Origin: an uncultured Caryophanales bacterium | GTDB lineage: Bacteria > Bacillota_I > Bacilli_A > RF39 > UBA660 | Assembly (NCBI GenBank): GCA_905206805.1 | Contig: CAJLIR010000001.1 | Coordinates: forward strand, 1-64,000 | Direction of reading: 5' to 3' | Length of the DNA stretch: 64,000 bases | In this document: one piece after another, positions 15,715 to 25,258 of the stretch | How the letters are laid out: each line of letters begins with the position of its first letter | Position numbering within the stretch: the stretch's first letter is position 1 | The notes under the pieces: generated by a model | Told to the model about the DNA's origin: nothing | Database searches by the model: none | What the model saw: only the letters and a program-made list of their open reading frames with translations | Program-made: the position numbers and the translations under genes

Positions 15715-16161
15715 ATGAAAAATAATAAAGGTTTTACACTTATTGAATTGATGGCTGTTATTATTTTACTAGCGGTAATAGGACTAATCGTTTTTCCGAC
15801 AGCTATAGAATCAATTAATAGTTCAAAAGAAAAATTGTATAAAGAACAAGTTAAAAGAATATTGGATGCCACTGATAGTTGGGCCTCTAGTAATGATAAT
15901 TCACTTCCTACAGGAAGTAGTGCAGTTTATATCACGGTTGACACTTTACAAAAGGCAGGTTTGCTTAAAAAAGAAGATGTAAAAAATCCTTTGGATAGTA
16001 GTGAAAAAATGGATGCTAAAATTGTGATTTATTTTGATAGCGAATATAATCAATATGTTGCTGGATATTGTGATGAAGCATATAGTGAATATTATTATAC
16101 TGATTCTGAATTTAATTCTATAAAAGCAAAGTGTGATATTGCAGAAAAAATATCTGATTAA
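15715..16161 (+). CDS. Type IV pilin-like protein (prepilin N-terminal methylation motif)
   Basis: 148 residues. The N-terminus MKNNKGFTLIELMAVIILL is a textbook prepilin signal: basic leader, cleavage after Gly6, methylated Phe, Glu at +5, then a hydrophobic helix. The globular part contains the NPLDSSEKM segment and two cysteines (C119 and C135) that could form the C-terminal disulfide loop of pseudopilins. It stands alone, inserted in a conserved yrbG-spoVB neighbourhood. Its likely assembly ATPase is at 27120-28559. Confidence 0.85.
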   Translation: MKNNKGFTLIELMAVIILLAVIGLIVFPTAIESINSSKEKLYKEQVKRILDATDSWASSNDNSLPTGSSAVYITVDTLQKAGLLKKEDVKNPLDSSEKMDAKIVIYFDSEYNQYVAGYCDEAYSEYYYTDSEFNSIKAKCDIAEKISD

Positions 16162-16178
16162 TTTTTCAGATATTTTTT
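16145..16178. terminator. Bidirectional terminator overlapping two convergent stops
   Basis: AAAAAATATCTGA (16145-16157) is perfectly complementary to TCAGATATTTTTT (16166-16178) and contains the stop codons of both the pilin-like gene and the flippase gene. Confidence 0.85.
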
Positions 16179-17453
16179 TGTGTAATAAATGTGATGAAGC
16201 GTTATATAAATTGTTCCTAAACTTGTTGCGATAATAAGACCCCATAATCCAATTCTTAAATTTAAGAAAATTATAAGAGCACCTGTCTTAATTATAATTC
16301 CTATAAGTGTTCCCATCATAGCGCATTTTGCTTTATTCATAGCTTGTAAACTGCTTGTAAGTGGGGACTGGATATAATGTAAAATAAATATTGGAGCTAA
16401 AACTCTTATATAAGTAATTCCCTCACTTGTATTATAAATTGTTTTAAGTAAAAATTCTGGAAAAATCATAAAAACAATTGTTGCTGGAATTCCAATAATT
16501 AGCGAGAAAAAAATTGCTTGACGAATTTTCTTTTTTGTATAATTTAATTCATTATTACAATATGAATTACTTACTACAGGTAAGAGTGCTTGTGAAATAG
16601 CTAATGTGAAAAAAGATGGTAACATGAGTAGTGGCATAACATAACCATTTATAATTCCATATTCAGTTACAATAAAATTATTTGTATAACCGATTTTTAG
16701 TAAGATATTTGTAACAATAATTGGCTCAAAAAAGTAAGCAATATTACCTAAAATTCTACTTCCTGTAGATGGAATACTTATATTAAATATATTTTTAATA
16801 TTTTGTTTATTTGGAATAATATCTTCTTTTTTTAAACTAAAATTTTTAGGTAAAAATATAAATAATACAATTATTGATGTTATTTCACTTAATATATTTG
16901 ATAGTACAATAAAACTAATTGCGCTATAAATTCCTTTTTGTATAAAAATAGGAATTCCAAGTAGCAGTGTAATAAGTCTTATAATGTCTTCTGTTATATT
17001 AGAAACAACGTGTGGTAACATTTTTTGTTTGCCAAAAAAATAGCTTCTTAAAATACTTGAAATACTAATAAAAGGTAAAACAAGTCCTACACATAATAAT
17101 GGTGTTTTTAAATTTGGATCTTTTAGTAAATTTGTAGATAAAAATCCACTAAAAAATAGTAAAAATATAATTATGATTATATTTATTATAATAGAGACAG
17201 GTAGTATAGAAAAAACTATATTTTTATTATTACCTTTGTCTTCTGCAACTAATTTACTGATAGCTACTGGAAAACCTAATTGAGCAATTGTTATAAGTAG
17301 CATAAATGTTGGTGAAATCATCATGTAAAGTCCAATTCCTTCAGTTCCTATTAAACGAGTCATTACTATCTTTATAAGCATACCTAATATTTTTGTTATA
17401 AATCCTCCGATTATTAAAATTATAGTTGATTTAACAAATTTGCTTTTTTTCAT
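16158..17453 (-). CDS. SpoVB/MurJ-type lipid flippase (MVF family)
   Basis: 431 residues with about 12 TM segments. It opens with STIILIIGGFITKILGMLIKIVMTRLIGTEGIGLY, the N-terminal signature of stage V sporulation protein B and related MOP-superfamily flippases (key residues: GG, KILG, RLIG.EGIGLY). Such proteins move lipid-linked peptidoglycan precursors; SpoVB serves the spore cortex. It is shorter than B. subtilis SpoVB (about 518), ending after roughly twelve helices. Position between DUF421 and ComN genes matches spoVB. Without another MurJ in the window I cannot say whether it also serves vegetative wall synthesis. Confidence 0.85.
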   Translation of the reverse strand: MKKSKFVKSTIILIIGGFITKILGMLIKIVMTRLIGTEGIGLYMMISPTFMLLITIAQLGFPVAISKLVAEDKGNNKNIVFSILPVSIIINIIIIIFLLFFSGFLSTNLLKDPNLKTPLLCVGLVLPFISISSILRSYFFGKQKMLPHVVSNITEDIIRLITLLLGIPIFIQKGIYSAISFIVLSNILSEITSIIVLFIFLPKNFSLKKEDIIPNKQNIKNIFNISIPSTGSRILGNIAYFFEPIIVTNILLKIGYTNNFIVTEYGIINGYVMPLLMLPSFFTLAISQALLPVVSNSYCNNELNYTKKKIRQAIFFSLIIGIPATIVFMIFPEFLLKTIYNTSEGITYIRVLAPIFILHYIQSPLTSSLQAMNKAKCAMMGTLIGIIIKTGALIIFLNLRIGLWGLIIATSLGTIYITLHHIYYTKKYLKN

Positions 17454-17534
17454 AAATTCTCCTTTAAAAATAGATATTTTTAATATATAATATATTATGT
17501 AAGTATTTTAAAAATTATTTATTGGAGGGTAGTT

Positions 17535-17843
17535 ATGCAAGAAAATAATAGCGATATTGTCTTTAATTCACTTCAAGAATTATATTTGAGAATAAAACCT
17601 GCTCTTTATGCTAGAAAATGTGAAATGATAAGAAATGGTTATAGTTATATAACAGAGGAAGATATTTGGAACTATTTTAAAGAAAGTAAATGGAAAAATT
17701 CAAATAATTTGAGTTTACATGAAATGGTAAGTGATGTATTTAATTGTGATGAAGTTTTGATTGATGCTTACTTAAAAGAAAAATTAAATCAAAAAAATCG
17801 CAATTTATATTTTAATAGTGAGGATGATGTACATGAAGAATAA
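17535..17843 (+). CDS. ComN-like post-transcriptional regulator
   Basis: 102 residues. In B. subtilis ComN (YrzD) is a small cytosolic protein needed for normal comE mRNA accumulation and targeting to division sites. Similarity is seen in LQELYLRIKPALYARKCEM, GYSYITEEDIWNYF and the following LHEMVSDVF. It lies directly upstream of and overlaps secDF by 11 nt, the same arrangement as comN-secDF in B. subtilis, which is the stronger argument. RBS GGAGGG. Confidence 0.78.
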   Translation: MQENNSDIVFNSLQELYLRIKPALYARKCEMIRNGYSYITEEDIWNYFKESKWKNSNNLSLHEMVSDVFNCDEVLIDAYLKEKLNQKNRNLYFNSEDDVHEE

Positions 17844-20133
17844 GTTTATTAAAAATCTAATATTTATCATTATTTCTTTGTTTTTAGTATGTTTTATTTC
17901 AATTAGTTTGTTTAAAGATATGAAATTTGGACTTGATCTTCAAGGTGGTTTTGAAATTCTTTACCAAGTTAAGAGTATTGACGGAGAAGAAGTAACAAGT
18001 GACATGGTAAAAAGTACTTACAAAACACTTTTAAGAAGAATTGATGGACTAGGCGTATCTGAACCAGAACTTTCAATTGAAGGTGACAGAATTAGAGTAA
18101 AATTAGCTGGTGTTTATGATCAAGATAGCGCTATTTCAATGCTTAATCGTGCCGCTTCTTTAACTTTTAGAGATACTAGTGATAATTTACTTATGACAAG
18201 TGATGTTTTAAAAAGTGGTGGCGCTAAAGTTAGTCAAGACCAATACGGAAATTATGTTGTAGGTCTTAGTATAGCTGATAAAGAAAAATTTTATAAAGTT
18301 ACTAAGAGTGTAAGTGAAATGACAGATAATAGAATAGTAATTTGGCTTGATTTTGATGAAGCAACAGATAAATATGCAAATTATCAAACTACTTGTGGAA
18401 AAGTAGATAGTAAAGATGCTATCGCAAGTATTAAATGTTTATCTAGTGCTACTGTTAGTGAAGGCTTTGCAGATGACGTTATAATTCAAGGCAATTTTGA
18501 AAAAGAAGAAGTTGAAAATTTAGTTGATTTAATTAACTCAGGAAGTTTAACAACAAAATTAGAAGAGATTTCTTCTCAAGTTGTAACAGCTTCATTTGGT
18601 GAAGATTCTCTTACAAAAACAATTACTGCTGGTGTAATTGGTATTGCTTTAATTTTTGTTTTAATGATAGCTATTTACCGTTTTTCAGGATTTGTAGCAA
18701 GTGTTGGAATGATGATTTATACTTGTGTTACATTATTTGTATTTTGGTTAATTGGTGGGGTTTTAACTTTACCTGGTATTGCTGCTATGATTATAGGAAT
18801 AGGTATGGCAATTGATGCTAATGTAATTAATTTTTCAAGAATTAAGGATGAATTATATGAAGGTACAAAATTACAAATGGCTTATAAAAATGGTAATAAA
18901 AATTCATTTATGTCAATTTTTGACTCAAATGTAACAACTCTTTTAGTTGCAATAATTTTATTTATTTTTGGTGAAAGTAGTGTTAAAGGATTCGCAACTA
19001 TGTTAATAATAAGTACACTTGTAACGATGGTTATAATGGTATTTTTAACAAGATGGTTGTTAGGACTATTTGTAAAAACAGGATATTTCGATAATAAACT
19101 TACAAGTTTTATTGGGGTTAAAAAGAGTGATATACCAAGTCTTGAAAAAGGCGAAAAAAGAACAAAACAGAATTTCTCTAATGTTGATTTTGTTGGAAAA
19201 CATCGTATGATAATAATATTTACTGTTATTTTTATGACCGTTAGTGTTATATCTCTTTGCGTAAATAAATTAAATTTAGGAATTGATTTTAAGGGAGGAT
19301 CTTCTATAACTTTAGTAAGTGACGAGAAAATAAAAGAATCCGACTTAGAAGATGATATTAAATCACTTAATTATGATTTAAGTAATATCGAATATTTAGC
19401 TGATAATAGTATTGTTATCACAATTAGTGATGAATTAAGTGATCAAAGTGAAAGCAATAATGAAAAAGAGATTGTAAAATCATATTTTAAAGATAAATAT
19501 GATGCTGAGGTATCTATTGGTGTTGTTACAAATGTTGTAAAACAAGAATTAGTTAAAAATGCCTTTATTTCACTTACAATTGCGATTATTGGTATTGTTA
19601 TTTACGTATCATTAAGATTTAGTTTTAGTTACGCTGTTGGTGGAATTCTTGCTTTAATATGGGATGCATTCTTTATAGTTGCTTTATTCAGTATTTTGAA
19701 ACTTGAGGTAAGTAGTATATTTATTGCTGCAATATTATCAATTATTGGTTATTCTATAAATGACACAATTGTTACATTTGATAGGGTAAGAGAAAATATT
19801 AATAAAATGTATAAAGGAAAAATTAATACAAAAGATGATTTAAAATCTGTTATTAATTTAAGTTTAGCTCAAACTTTATTAAGAAGTTTAATTACAACAT
19901 TTACTACATTAATTCCAGTTGTATGCTTAGTTTTATTTGGCTCTGGCGAGATATTTAATTTCAACATTGCGTTATTATTTGGTTTAGTATCTGGCGTATA
20001 TTCTTCAATCTTTATTGCAACTCAGGTTTTCTATTTTTTAGAAAAGAAAAATATTGGTAAACCTGCAAAGAAAAAATGGTATGAAGATGATAATGATGTA
20101 TCAGAAAAAAAGATAAAGGGAATTAATTGCTAA
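17833..20133 (+). CDS. secDF: Protein translocase subunit SecDF (fused)
   Basis: 766 residues from ATG 17833, which has GAGGA 8 nt upstream; ATGs at 17824 and 17827 are less well placed. It uses the proton-motive force to complete Sec-dependent export. The SecD half has TM1, then GLDLQGGFEILYQV, a large periplasmic P1 domain, TM2-6 and the AMIIGIGMAIDANVINF segment. The SecF half begins at about 455, with LGIDFKGGSSITLV and the SIIGYSINDTIVTFDRVREN signature. Twelve TMs in total, the fusion form found in Bacillus and relatives. Confidence 0.97.
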   Translation: MKNKFIKNLIFIIISLFLVCFISISLFKDMKFGLDLQGGFEILYQVKSIDGEEVTSDMVKSTYKTLLRRIDGLGVSEPELSIEGDRIRVKLAGVYDQDSAISMLNRAASLTFRDTSDNLLMTSDVLKSGGAKVSQDQYGNYVVGLSIADKEKFYKVTKSVSEMTDNRIVIWLDFDEATDKYANYQTTCGKVDSKDAIASIKCLSSATVSEGFADDVIIQGNFEKEEVENLVDLINSGSLTTKLEEISSQVVTASFGEDSLTKTITAGVIGIALIFVLMIAIYRFSGFVASVGMMIYTCVTLFVFWLIGGVLTLPGIAAMIIGIGMAIDANVINFSRIKDELYEGTKLQMAYKNGNKNSFMSIFDSNVTTLLVAIILFIFGESSVKGFATMLIISTLVTMVIMVFLTRWLLGLFVKTGYFDNKLTSFIGVKKSDIPSLEKGEKRTKQNFSNVDFVGKHRMIIIFTVIFMTVSVISLCVNKLNLGIDFKGGSSITLVSDEKIKESDLEDDIKSLNYDLSNIEYLADNSIVITISDELSDQSESNNEKEIVKSYFKDKYDAEVSIGVVTNVVKQELVKNAFISLTIAIIGIVIYVSLRFSFSYAVGGILALIWDAFFIVALFSILKLEVSSIFIAAILSIIGYSINDTIVTFDRVRENINKMYKGKINTKDDLKSVINLSLAQTLLRSLITTFTTLIPVVCLVLFGSGEIFNFNIALLFGLVSGVYSSIFIATQVFYFLEKKNIGKPAKKKWYEDDNDVSEKKIKGINC

Positions 20134-20134
20134 A

Positions 20135-20419
20135 ATGATTAATAAAAATTTAAAAAATTTTGATAGACAAATGATAGAAAATTCATTATTATGGTCAATT
20201 ACATATAATGATTTAATAGAAAAAGCAAAGCTAGAATATTTATATAAAAAAATTGTAGTAAGTAAATTAAATAAAAAAAGGATAGATATTTATTGTGAAC
20301 TAAAAAAATTAGATTTGTTAAATTATGTATTAAATACCCAAAATCTAAAGGAAAGTATTCAAGAAAACAACATTAATAATATAAATAAACTTAAAATTAA
20401 ATTGAAAAAGTATTTATAA
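20135..20419 (+). CDS. Small basic protein, unknown
   Basis: 94 residues, starts 1 nt after the secDF stop. Predicted mostly helical and Lys/Asn/Leu-rich, without TM or cysteine motifs except a single Cys in IYCELKKL. The Shine-Dalgarno-like AAAGGGA is about 14 nt upstream, so translation probably depends on coupling to secDF. I do not recognise it. Confidence 0.55.
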   Translation: MINKNLKNFDRQMIENSLLWSITYNDLIEKAKLEYLYKKIVVSKLNKKRIDIYCELKKLDLLNYVLNTQNLKESIQENNINNINKLKIKLKKYL

Positions 20420-20421
20420 AT

Positions 20422-20448
20422 AATAGACAAAGTTTATCTTTGTCTATT
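20422..20448 (+). promoter_or_regulatory. Perfect hairpin just upstream of rel, without a U tract
   Basis: AATAGACAAAG (20422-20432) is perfectly complementary to CTTTGTCTATT (20438-20448) with loop TTTAT. The following ATCCATAA lacks a T run, so it may be a processing or stabilising element rather than an intrinsic terminator. It lies 26 nt before the rel start. Confidence 0.5.
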
Positions 20449-20474
20449 ATCCATAACTTTAGGAAGGTGGTTAT

Positions 20475-22649
20475 ATGACAAAGAAAAATTTCTCATTAAC
20501 AATAGATGATATTATTGGAGCAGTTAGTGATTATATAACTGATAGTAAAGAAATAGAAAAAATCAAAGATGCTTATAACTATGCTGCTCTAAAACATTTT
20601 GGTCAAAAAAGATTAACAGGTGAAGAATATATTGAACATCCTTTAAATGTTGCATATATTTTGACGGATATAAATGCAGACTATCAAACAATTTGCGCAG
20701 CGCTTTTGCATGATGTAATCGAAGACTGCAATGTATCCGAAGAAGAATTTAAAGAACATTTTGGTGAAGAAATTTTTACACTTGTTGATGGTGTTACAAA
20801 AATTAATAAATTAAATTTTTCTGGAGATACAGAGGTAATGATTGCTAATCATAGAAAAATTTTGGTAGGTCTTTCTAAAGATGTTAGAGTTATTATAATA
20901 AAACTAGCCGATAGACTTCATAATATGCGTACTCTTTGGGTTCATAGTGAGGCAAAACAAAAGGAAAAAGCCAAGGAAACTTTGGATATTTTAACACCTA
21001 TTGCCCACAGACTTGGTATGTTTAAAATTAAAAGTGAATTAGAAGATTTGTCACTACGTTATTATAAACCAGATGTATATTTTTCAATTGTAGAAAAACT
21101 AAATCAAACTAAAGTTGAACGAGATTCAATTGTAGAAGCTATGGTAAAAAAAGTTTCTGAACTTTTAGATAGTCAAAATATTAAATATGAAATTAAAGGT
21201 AGATCAAAAAGTATTTATAGTATATATAAGAAACTTGATAAGGGTAAAAAGTTTAGCGATATATATGATTTATTAGCACTTAGAGTTTTAGTTGATAATG
21301 TAAGTGAATGTTATCAAGCATTAGGTTTAATTCATTCAATATATCATCCACTACCAAAAAGATTTAAAGATTATATTGCGATGCCAAAAACAAATATGTA
21401 TCAATCACTTCATACAACTGTAATTGGGCTTGATGGATATTTTTTTGAAATTCAAATTCGTACTCACGAAATGGATAGAATTGCTGAAAAAGGTATTGCG
21501 GCACATTGGTCATATAAAGAAAAAGGCAGTAATGTATCTGCAAGTATGCAGAATACCATGGAACAAAAATTACAATTTTTCAGATCAATTATCGAACTTA
21601 GAGATGAAGAAGAAAGTGACAAACAATTTGTTGATTCAGTAAAAGAAGAAGTTTTTAATCATACAATTTACGTTTTCACACCAGGTGGTGATGTTATTGA
21701 ATTACCTAACGGTTCAACTCCTATAGATTTTGCGTACAGAATACATTCTGATGTAGGAGATAAAATGGTAGGAGCTTTAGTAAATGGTAATATTGTTCCA
21801 ATTGATTATAAGCTTCAAAGTAATGATGTTGTAAAAATTAATACAAATAAAAATTCGCCTGGTCCAAGTAGAGAATGGTTAAATATCGTTTATACTACTC
21901 AAGCTAGAAATAAAATTAGAGCATTTTTCAATAAAATTGATAAAAATGATTATTTAAAAAAAGGACAAGAAATAATTACTAAAGAATTAAGAAAAAGAAA
22001 AATTAGTGTTAATGATTTCTATAGTCAAGAAAATATTGATAAGATATTAAATGAATTCAAATTAGAAAATGCTGATGATATGCATATATCACTTGGAAAT
22101 AATAAAATTGCGATTGGTCAAATTATGAATTATTTATATAATGATTCAATAACTAAGCAAGAAATTATTTTAAAGAAGGCACAAAATAACACAAACACAA
22201 AAAATAAAATAAATAAAAATGATGTCGTTGTTGAAGGTATAGATGATATTAAAGTAAATATAGCCTCATGTTGTGCTCCAATTCCTGGTGATAAAATTGT
22301 TGGATATATTACAAAAGGATATGGTATTAATATTCATAGAACCAATTGTCCAAATGTTTTTGAATTTAATGAAAGATTAATTGATGTTCATTGGAATTTT
22401 GAAATTCAAAACAAATATTCAACTAATATTCTTATTAGTGCTGATCAAGATACTGATATTTTACTTAACATCATATCTAAAACATCTAATGAAGATATTA
22501 AAGTACAAAGTATAAACTCATTAAATTCTAAGGAATATTTTATGTATGAAATCAAAATATTGGTTCCTGATACTGAAAAATTAGAAAATTTTATGAATGA
22601 AATTAGAACTATTCCACATATCATTAAAGTAGAAAGAAGTATTAAATAA
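20475..22649 (+). CDS. rel: Bifunctional (p)ppGpp synthetase/hydrolase Rel
   Basis: 724 residues in standard long-RSH order. The HD hydrolase has HPLNVAYIL, ALLHDVIEDC and KLADRLHNMRTL, so its metal ligands are intact. The synthetase has DIYDLLALRVLV, YIAMPKTNMYQSLHTTV and FEIQIRTHEMD. TGS domain at about 400-460 (VFTPGGDVIELPNGSTPIDF), zinc-finger-like region with IASCCAPIPGD and INIHRTNCPN, then a C-terminal ACT/RRM domain. It makes and degrades the stringent-response alarmone. Both catalytic domains look functional. It lies between secDF and hisS, as in B. subtilis, but recJ and apt are absent. Confidence 0.97.
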   Translation: MTKKNFSLTIDDIIGAVSDYITDSKEIEKIKDAYNYAALKHFGQKRLTGEEYIEHPLNVAYILTDINADYQTICAALLHDVIEDCNVSEEEFKEHFGEEIFTLVDGVTKINKLNFSGDTEVMIANHRKILVGLSKDVRVIIIKLADRLHNMRTLWVHSEAKQKEKAKETLDILTPIAHRLGMFKIKSELEDLSLRYYKPDVYFSIVEKLNQTKVERDSIVEAMVKKVSELLDSQNIKYEIKGRSKSIYSIYKKLDKGKKFSDIYDLLALRVLVDNVSECYQALGLIHSIYHPLPKRFKDYIAMPKTNMYQSLHTTVIGLDGYFFEIQIRTHEMDRIAEKGIAAHWSYKEKGSNVSASMQNTMEQKLQFFRSIIELRDEEESDKQFVDSVKEEVFNHTIYVFTPGGDVIELPNGSTPIDFAYRIHSDVGDKMVGALVNGNIVPIDYKLQSNDVVKINTNKNSPGPSREWLNIVYTTQARNKIRAFFNKIDKNDYLKKGQEIITKELRKRKISVNDFYSQENIDKILNEFKLENADDMHISLGNNKIAIGQIMNYLYNDSITKQEIILKKAQNNTNTKNKINKNDVVVEGIDDIKVNIASCCAPIPGDKIVGYITKGYGINIHRTNCPNVFEFNERLIDVHWNFEIQNKYSTNILISADQDTDILLNIISKTSNEDIKVQSINSLNSKEYFMYEIKILVPDTEKLENFMNEIRTIPHIIKVERSIK

Positions 22650-22672
22650 TTAAGAGAGTAGGTAATGTATTT

Positions 22673-23722
22673 GTGAAAAACAAGTTAAATTATCGGTTAA
22701 TAAATCTTGCTTTAATATGTGTAATAATATATTTGGTATATAAATGCAGAAATTTATGGTTAATTATATTTAAAACAATTTACAAAATATTGTTACCATT
22801 TATTTCTGCTTTTTTTATATCATATATAATTTATCCATTTTTAAATTATTTAAAATCAAAAAAAATTCCTTTACCACTTGGAATAATTATAATAATTATT
22901 ATAGCGTTAGGAATTATAGTAATTACATTTTCCTTAATTTTTCCTTCATTATTTGATCAAATTGTTTCGTTAATTAATTATATAATTACATTTATAAATA
23001 GAATTTCTATAAAATATAATATTGATTTATTAGATTTTGAAAAATATTTATATGAAATTATAAAATATTTAGGAAAATATATTTCTAGTAGCGCTGTTTT
23101 AGTTATAAATAGTGTTATAGGATATATAACTCAAACATTTGTAGTTTCAACATTAAGTATTTATTTTTTAATAGATATGGAAAAAATAAGAAAAATATTG
23201 AAAAGATTATTAAAAAATAATTATAGAAATTTTGAATGTGTAAAAATAATAGATTCTGAATTAAGAAAATATTTTATCGCTTTCTTCAAAATTATTATTA
23301 TATCTTTTTTTGAATATAGTTTATGTTATATAGCTATTGGTCATCCAAACGCAATTATTTTAGGTGTTTTAGCTGCACTATTAGGGATTATTCCATATTT
23401 TGGTGGTATAATAACAAATATTATAGCTTTAGTAACGTCATTTACAATTGGAATACCACTTTTTATAAAAACTTTAGTAGTACTTATTATTCTTTCTATT
23501 ATTGATGGATATGTAATAAATCCTTATGTTTATGGTAAAAGTAATAAAATTCATCCACTTATAATTATTTTTTCCTGTATATGGGGTAATATATTAGGCG
23601 GAATACTAGGTATGTTTTTATCACTTCCTTTAACAATAATAATTGTGACAATTATAAAATATTATAGAGAAAATATATATGGATTTAAAAATAAAATAAA
23701 AAGTATTTATATAAAATATTGA
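22673..23722 (+). CDS. AI-2E family transporter (PF01594)
   Basis: 349 residues with 7-8 TM segments. The C-terminal half carries the family signature region: GVLAALLGIIPYFGGIITNI, then IIDGYVINPYVYGKSNKIHPL. Members include YtvI, TqsA and PerM and export small molecules or ions; the substrate here is unknown. The start is GTG 22673 (the ATG at 22665 is out of frame). Its TGA stop is embedded in the -35 of the next promoter. Confidence 0.88.
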   Translation: MKNKLNYRLINLALICVIIYLVYKCRNLWLIIFKTIYKILLPFISAFFISYIIYPFLNYLKSKKIPLPLGIIIIIIIALGIIVITFSLIFPSLFDQIVSLINYIITFINRISIKYNIDLLDFEKYLYEIIKYLGKYISSSAVLVINSVIGYITQTFVVSTLSIYFLIDMEKIRKILKRLLKNNYRNFECVKIIDSELRKYFIAFFKIIIISFFEYSLCYIAIGHPNAIILGVLAALLGIIPYFGGIITNIIALVTSFTIGIPLFIKTLVVLIILSIIDGYVINPYVYGKSNKIHPLIIIFSCIWGNILGGILGMFLSLPLTIIIVTIIKYYRENIYGFKNKIKSIYIKY

Positions 23723-23747
23723 CTATTATTGTTTTTTTTCGTATAAT
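23719..23747 (+). promoter_or_regulatory. Promoter of the hisS T-box transcript
   Basis: TTGACT (23719-23724), 17-nt spacer, perfect TATAAT (23742-23747). The -35 overlaps the stop codon of the upstream transporter gene. Confidence 0.8.
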
Positions 23748-23764
23748 TTAAGTATATTAATTAT

Positions 23765-23950
23765 TGATTTAGAGGAGTAATAATATTTATTTTTAAGAGA
23801 AAATACGGTTGGTGAAAGTATTTAAATCAAATATTATGAAAGACACTAATGTTAGATAATCGTTTTCTGCGTTAAAGAATGAGTGTATAGTTATCTATAA
23901 AATAAGGTGGTACCGCGATAATTCGTCCTTATATTTTATGGATTTTTTTT
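23765..23950 (+). promoter_or_regulatory. T-box riboswitch (histidine specifier) controlling hisS
   Basis: The T-box sequence AAGGTGGTACCGCG is at 23904-23917, containing the UGG that pairs with the free NCCA end of uncharged tRNA. It is followed by a terminator formed by ATAAGG and CCTTAT (around 23902-23932) with a T8 run near 23943-23950. In the specifier region, AGACACTAATG places CAC (His) at 23844-23846, consistent with the downstream gene. Uncharged tRNA-His should stabilise the antiterminator and raise hisS expression. The exact stem I boundaries were not folded. Confidence 0.92.
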
Positions 23951-23977
23951 ATTAAATTTTAAAAAGGAGTATAGTTT

Positions 23978-25258
23978 ATGATACAAAAAGCAAAAGGAAC
24001 TTATGATTTATTTGGTGAAAATGGAAAAAAAGTAATATATTTAAAACAATTACTTGAAAGCGTAATGAATAAATATAATTATGAATATATAAAAACACCT
24101 ATTTTTGAATCTAGTGAATTATTTCATAGAGGCGTAGGTGAAACTAGTGATATAGTTTCAAAAGAAACTTACGATTTTGTCGATAGAGGAAATCGTAATA
24201 TGACTTTAAGACCAGAAGGAACTGCCGGTGTAGTTAGAAGTTTTATTGAAAATAAAATGTATGGTGAAGGTAGTATGCCTATAAAATTATGGTATTTTGG
24301 TCCAATGTATCGCTACGAAAGACCACAATCTGGTAGATATCGTGAATTTTTACAGTTTGGTGTTGAAACATTTGGTAGTAATGATCCTATGATTGATGCT
24401 GAAATAATAAGCATACCAGTTAATTTTTATAAATTACTTGGACTTAAAGGCATTAAAGTTAATATTAATACACTAGGTGATACAGAATCAAGACTCAAAT
24501 ATCGTGAGGCTTTATTGAATTATTTTAGACCACATATTGATTCATTATGTGAAGACTGTAAAAAAAGATTTGAAAAAAATCCACTTAGAATATTAGATTG
24601 TAAAGTAGATCATGATTTAGATATAATGAAAAATGTTCCTAAAATATATGACTATTTAAATGAAACAAGTAAAAAGCATTTTGAAGATGTACAAAAATAT
24701 TTAAAATGTTTAAATATAGAGTATGTAGTTAATCCTAACATTGTTAGAGGACTTGATTATTATACTCATACTGTTTTTGAGGTAGAAGCTTCAGTTGCTG
24801 GATTTGGTAGTCAAAATGTTTTGGGTGCTGGTGGCAGATACGATGGATTAGTGGAAACGATAGGAGGCCCTTCTACTCCTGGAGTAGGATTTGCACTTGG
24901 AATTGAAAGATTATTAACAGCTCTAGATTATGAAAATATTAAATTACCAATAGATAATGAATTAGACATATATATAATTCCTATGAACGATGAAGCAAAA
25001 GGATATTCAAGTTATATATTAAATAATATTCGTATGAATGGTTTTAGTTGTGATATAGATTATATGTCAAGAAACATAAAAAGTAATTTTCGCCAAGCTG
25101 ATAGATTAAAGGCAAAATATGTTATTATTGTTGGTGAAGACGAAATAAAAACAAAACAATTAACTATTAAAAATAATAATACAAAAGAAGAATTTAAAGT
25201 TAGTGAAGAAGATATAATTGAATTTTTTGATGAGATGATTGATGACTATCATGAATAA
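23978..25258 (+). CDS. hisS: Histidyl-tRNA synthetase
   Basis: 426 residues, the usual bacterial length. Class II motifs are seen: motif 2 around GPMYRYERPQSGRYREFLQFGVE, the histidine A signatures (MTLRPEGTAGVVRSF and RGLDYYTHTVFEV) and motif 3 ATP-binding (PGVGFALGIERL). The C-terminal anticodon-binding domain covers about 330-420. RBS AAGGAG; expression is governed by the T-box upstream. Its last codons overlap the next small gene. Confidence 0.97.
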   Translation: MIQKAKGTYDLFGENGKKVIYLKQLLESVMNKYNYEYIKTPIFESSELFHRGVGETSDIVSKETYDFVDRGNRNMTLRPEGTAGVVRSFIENKMYGEGSMPIKLWYFGPMYRYERPQSGRYREFLQFGVETFGSNDPMIDAEIISIPVNFYKLLGLKGIKVNINTLGDTESRLKYREALLNYFRPHIDSLCEDCKKRFEKNPLRILDCKVDHDLDIMKNVPKIYDYLNETSKKHFEDVQKYLKCLNIEYVVNPNIVRGLDYYTHTVFEVEASVAGFGSQNVLGAGGRYDGLVETIGGPSTPGVGFALGIERLLTALDYENIKLPIDNELDIYIIPMNDEAKGYSSYILNNIRMNGFSCDIDYMSRNIKSNFRQADRLKAKYVIIVGEDEIKTKQLTIKNNNTKEEFKVSEEDIIEFFDEMIDDYHE

